NCBI RefSeq assembly: GCF_004322775.1
Contig: NZ_CP036403.1
Coordinates: 3,286,001 to 3,350,000, forward strand
DNA length: 64,000 nucleotides
Reading direction: 5' to 3'
DNA from: Ornithinimicrobium sufpigmenti
GTDB lineage: Bacteria; Actinomycetota; Actinomycetes; Actinomycetales; Dermatophilaceae
The position numbers and the translations under genes are program-made. Shown here in pieces: positions 62,971-64,000 of the stretch; within the stretch, counting starts at the first letter, position 1; every line of letters starts with the position of its first letter. A model generated the notes under the pieces. That model did not search any database. It was given only the letters and a program-made list of their open reading frames with translations, and was not told where the DNA came from.

Positions 62971-64000
62971 ATGGCTGACGACCTAGACACCAGGCCGCCC
63001 AAGAAGAGCAGGACGAACGACCGCCGATCTATGGAAGCGGTTATGGGTCCGCTCAACGCTGTGGTCGAGAAGTACATGCCCAGCGCCTTCCTCTTTGCCG
63101 TCGCGCTGACCGCGGTCGTCGCTGTCGCGGCGCTTATCGTGACCGACTCCGGGCCGGCCGAGGTCGTTGATGGCTGGGGCGACGGCCTATCCGGGCTGCT
63201 GGCCTTCACCATGCAGATGGTGCTGATCCTTCTGCTTGGCTACATGCTGGCGCACACCGGACCGGTGCACCGCCTCCTCGTCAAGCTGGGCTCTGTCCCC
63301 CGCAGCGAGGGACAGGCCTACGTCTTCGTCGTGGTCGTCACTGCGGTCGCCTCGCTCCTCACCTGGGGTCTCGGGCTGGTCGTCGGTGCAGTCATCGCCA
63401 AGGAGGTCGCACGCCAGGGAAAGGCCAAGGGTCTCCGGCTGCACTTCCCCCTCCTCGTGGCCGCCGGTTACTCGGGCTGGGTCGTCTGGCACATGGGCTA
63501 TTCCGGCTCCGGCCCGCTCGCTGCCGCATCGGAGGGTTCCTTTGTCACAGAGCTCACCGGCCAAGTGATTCCCATGTCGGAGACGACGTTCAGCCTCTGG
63601 AATATCACTGGGGCGGTGCTGACCGTGGTGGCCATCGCCACAGCGATGTACCTCATCCGTCCCCGCTCCACCTCGAGAATCGTCGAGGTGGACGCTGAAC
63701 AGGAGAGCGCTGCCTACATCCGGGAGGACATCAACACCCCTGCCGACCGCTTGGATGCCAGCCGCTGGCCGACCACGCTGCTCGGTCTCGCCCTCGCCTC
63801 ATACCTGGTGATGCACTTCGCGGGTGGCGGAACGCTGACGCTGGATATCGTCAACTGGTCGTTCATGATGCTCATCCTCCTGCTGGTCAGCTGCTCCAGC
63901 GAGATGCTCGCACTGGTCCGCAGCTCGGCCAGCAACGTCGGTGACGTGGTTTTCCAGTACCCGCTGTACGCCGGCATCCTCGGCATCATGGCCAGCACCG
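62971..64000 (+). CDS. AtoE-type short-chain fatty-acid transporter, partial
   Basis: At least 343 residues, running off the right edge. Polar N-terminus (PPKKSRTNDRRSMEAV) then a series of membrane spans (AFLFAVALTAVVAVAALIV, LLAFTMQMVLILLLGYMLA, AYVFVVVVTAVASLLTWGLG). The segments YVFVVVVTAVASLLTWG and GYSGWVVWHMGYSGSGPL match the SCFA_trans/AtoE family, importers of acetoacetate, butyrate and similar acids. ATG at 62971 with GGAG ribosome site. Under the divergent TetR gene and shared palindrome. Confidence 0.88.
   Translation, partial: MADDLDTRPPKKSRTNDRRSMEAVMGPLNAVVEKYMPSAFLFAVALTAVVAVAALIVTDSGPAEVVDGWGDGLSGLLAFTMQMVLILLLGYMLAHTGPVHRLLVKLGSVPRSEGQAYVFVVVVTAVASLLTWGLGLVVGAVIAKEVARQGKAKGLRLHFPLLVAAGYSGWVVWHMGYSGSGPLAAASEGSFVTELTGQVIPMSETTFSLWNITGAVLTVVAIATAMYLIRPRSTSRIVEVDAEQESAAYIREDINTPADRLDASRWPTTLLGLALASYLVMHFAGGGTLTLDIVNWSFMMLILLLVSCSSEMLALVRSSASNVGDVVFQYPLYAGILGIMAST

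Overview
The window is high-G+C DNA (roughly 70% by eye) with short gaps, many ATGA/GTGA stop-start overlaps and a typical actinobacterial gene set: a stand-alone XPB-type helicase, a DUF222/HNH protein, DUF3263, a WXG100 protein, HelD, a PhoP/PhoR-like pair and groEL under CIRCE control. I infer an actinobacterium, perhaps close to Intrasporangiaceae/Ornithinimicrobiaceae. That placement is a judgement from gene content and has not been tested. I saw no rRNA, tRNA or CRISPR array.

Layout. 1-3554 (minus): a peptide-use operon (M24 peptidase, M20 peptidase, peptide-binding lipoprotein cut by the window edge). 3712-10922: SurA-N-like lipoprotein, Nudix hydrolase with HMG-CoA lyase, GH65 phosphorylase, and XPB helicase with a HAD phosphatase. 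11040-18448: PhoP/PhoR-like system and an ectoine-type ABC importer (ehuBCDA), separated by an IS1634-like element flanked by an exact 130-bp direct repeat. 18735-27029: HtrA protease, GT4 mannosyltransferase-like enzyme, GntR + DUF1648 pair with a palindromic operator, HelD, GT2 transferase and a DoxX-like protein. 27244-34931: DUF222/HNH protein, HD protein + AlkD, DUF4031-Nudix, orphan WXG100 protein, groEL with two CIRCE elements and an MBL hydrolase. 35022-39595: Fhs, DUF3263, and a coupled ung / SGNH hydrolase / HpcH aldolase run. 39679-42948: a molybdate operon (HTH-TOBE regulator, modA, modB, modC), all four genes translationally coupled. 43007-45843: acyl-CoA dehydrogenase, HSD10-like dehydrogenase, PH-domain protein and DUF6457.

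46005-59571 is the most unusual part: three very large minus-strand genes (2386, 1056 and 1080 residues) joined by 4-base overlaps. They carry no signal peptide and no enzymatic domain I can name with confidence. Recognisable pieces are an OmpA-like module, a long glycine-rich beta region, Ig/FN3-like repeats and a degenerate phospholipase-D-like module. This is the best candidate for an undescribed system.

59697-64000: a luciferase-like oxidoreductase, an IS481-family element, and a TetR regulator divergent from an AtoE-type short-chain fatty-acid transporter across a 42-bp palindrome. The transporter runs off the window end. With HMG-CoA lyase, the acyl-CoA dehydrogenase and the HSD10-like enzyme, it suggests use of branched or short-chain acids and ketone bodies. 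Peptides and compatible solutes are also imported.
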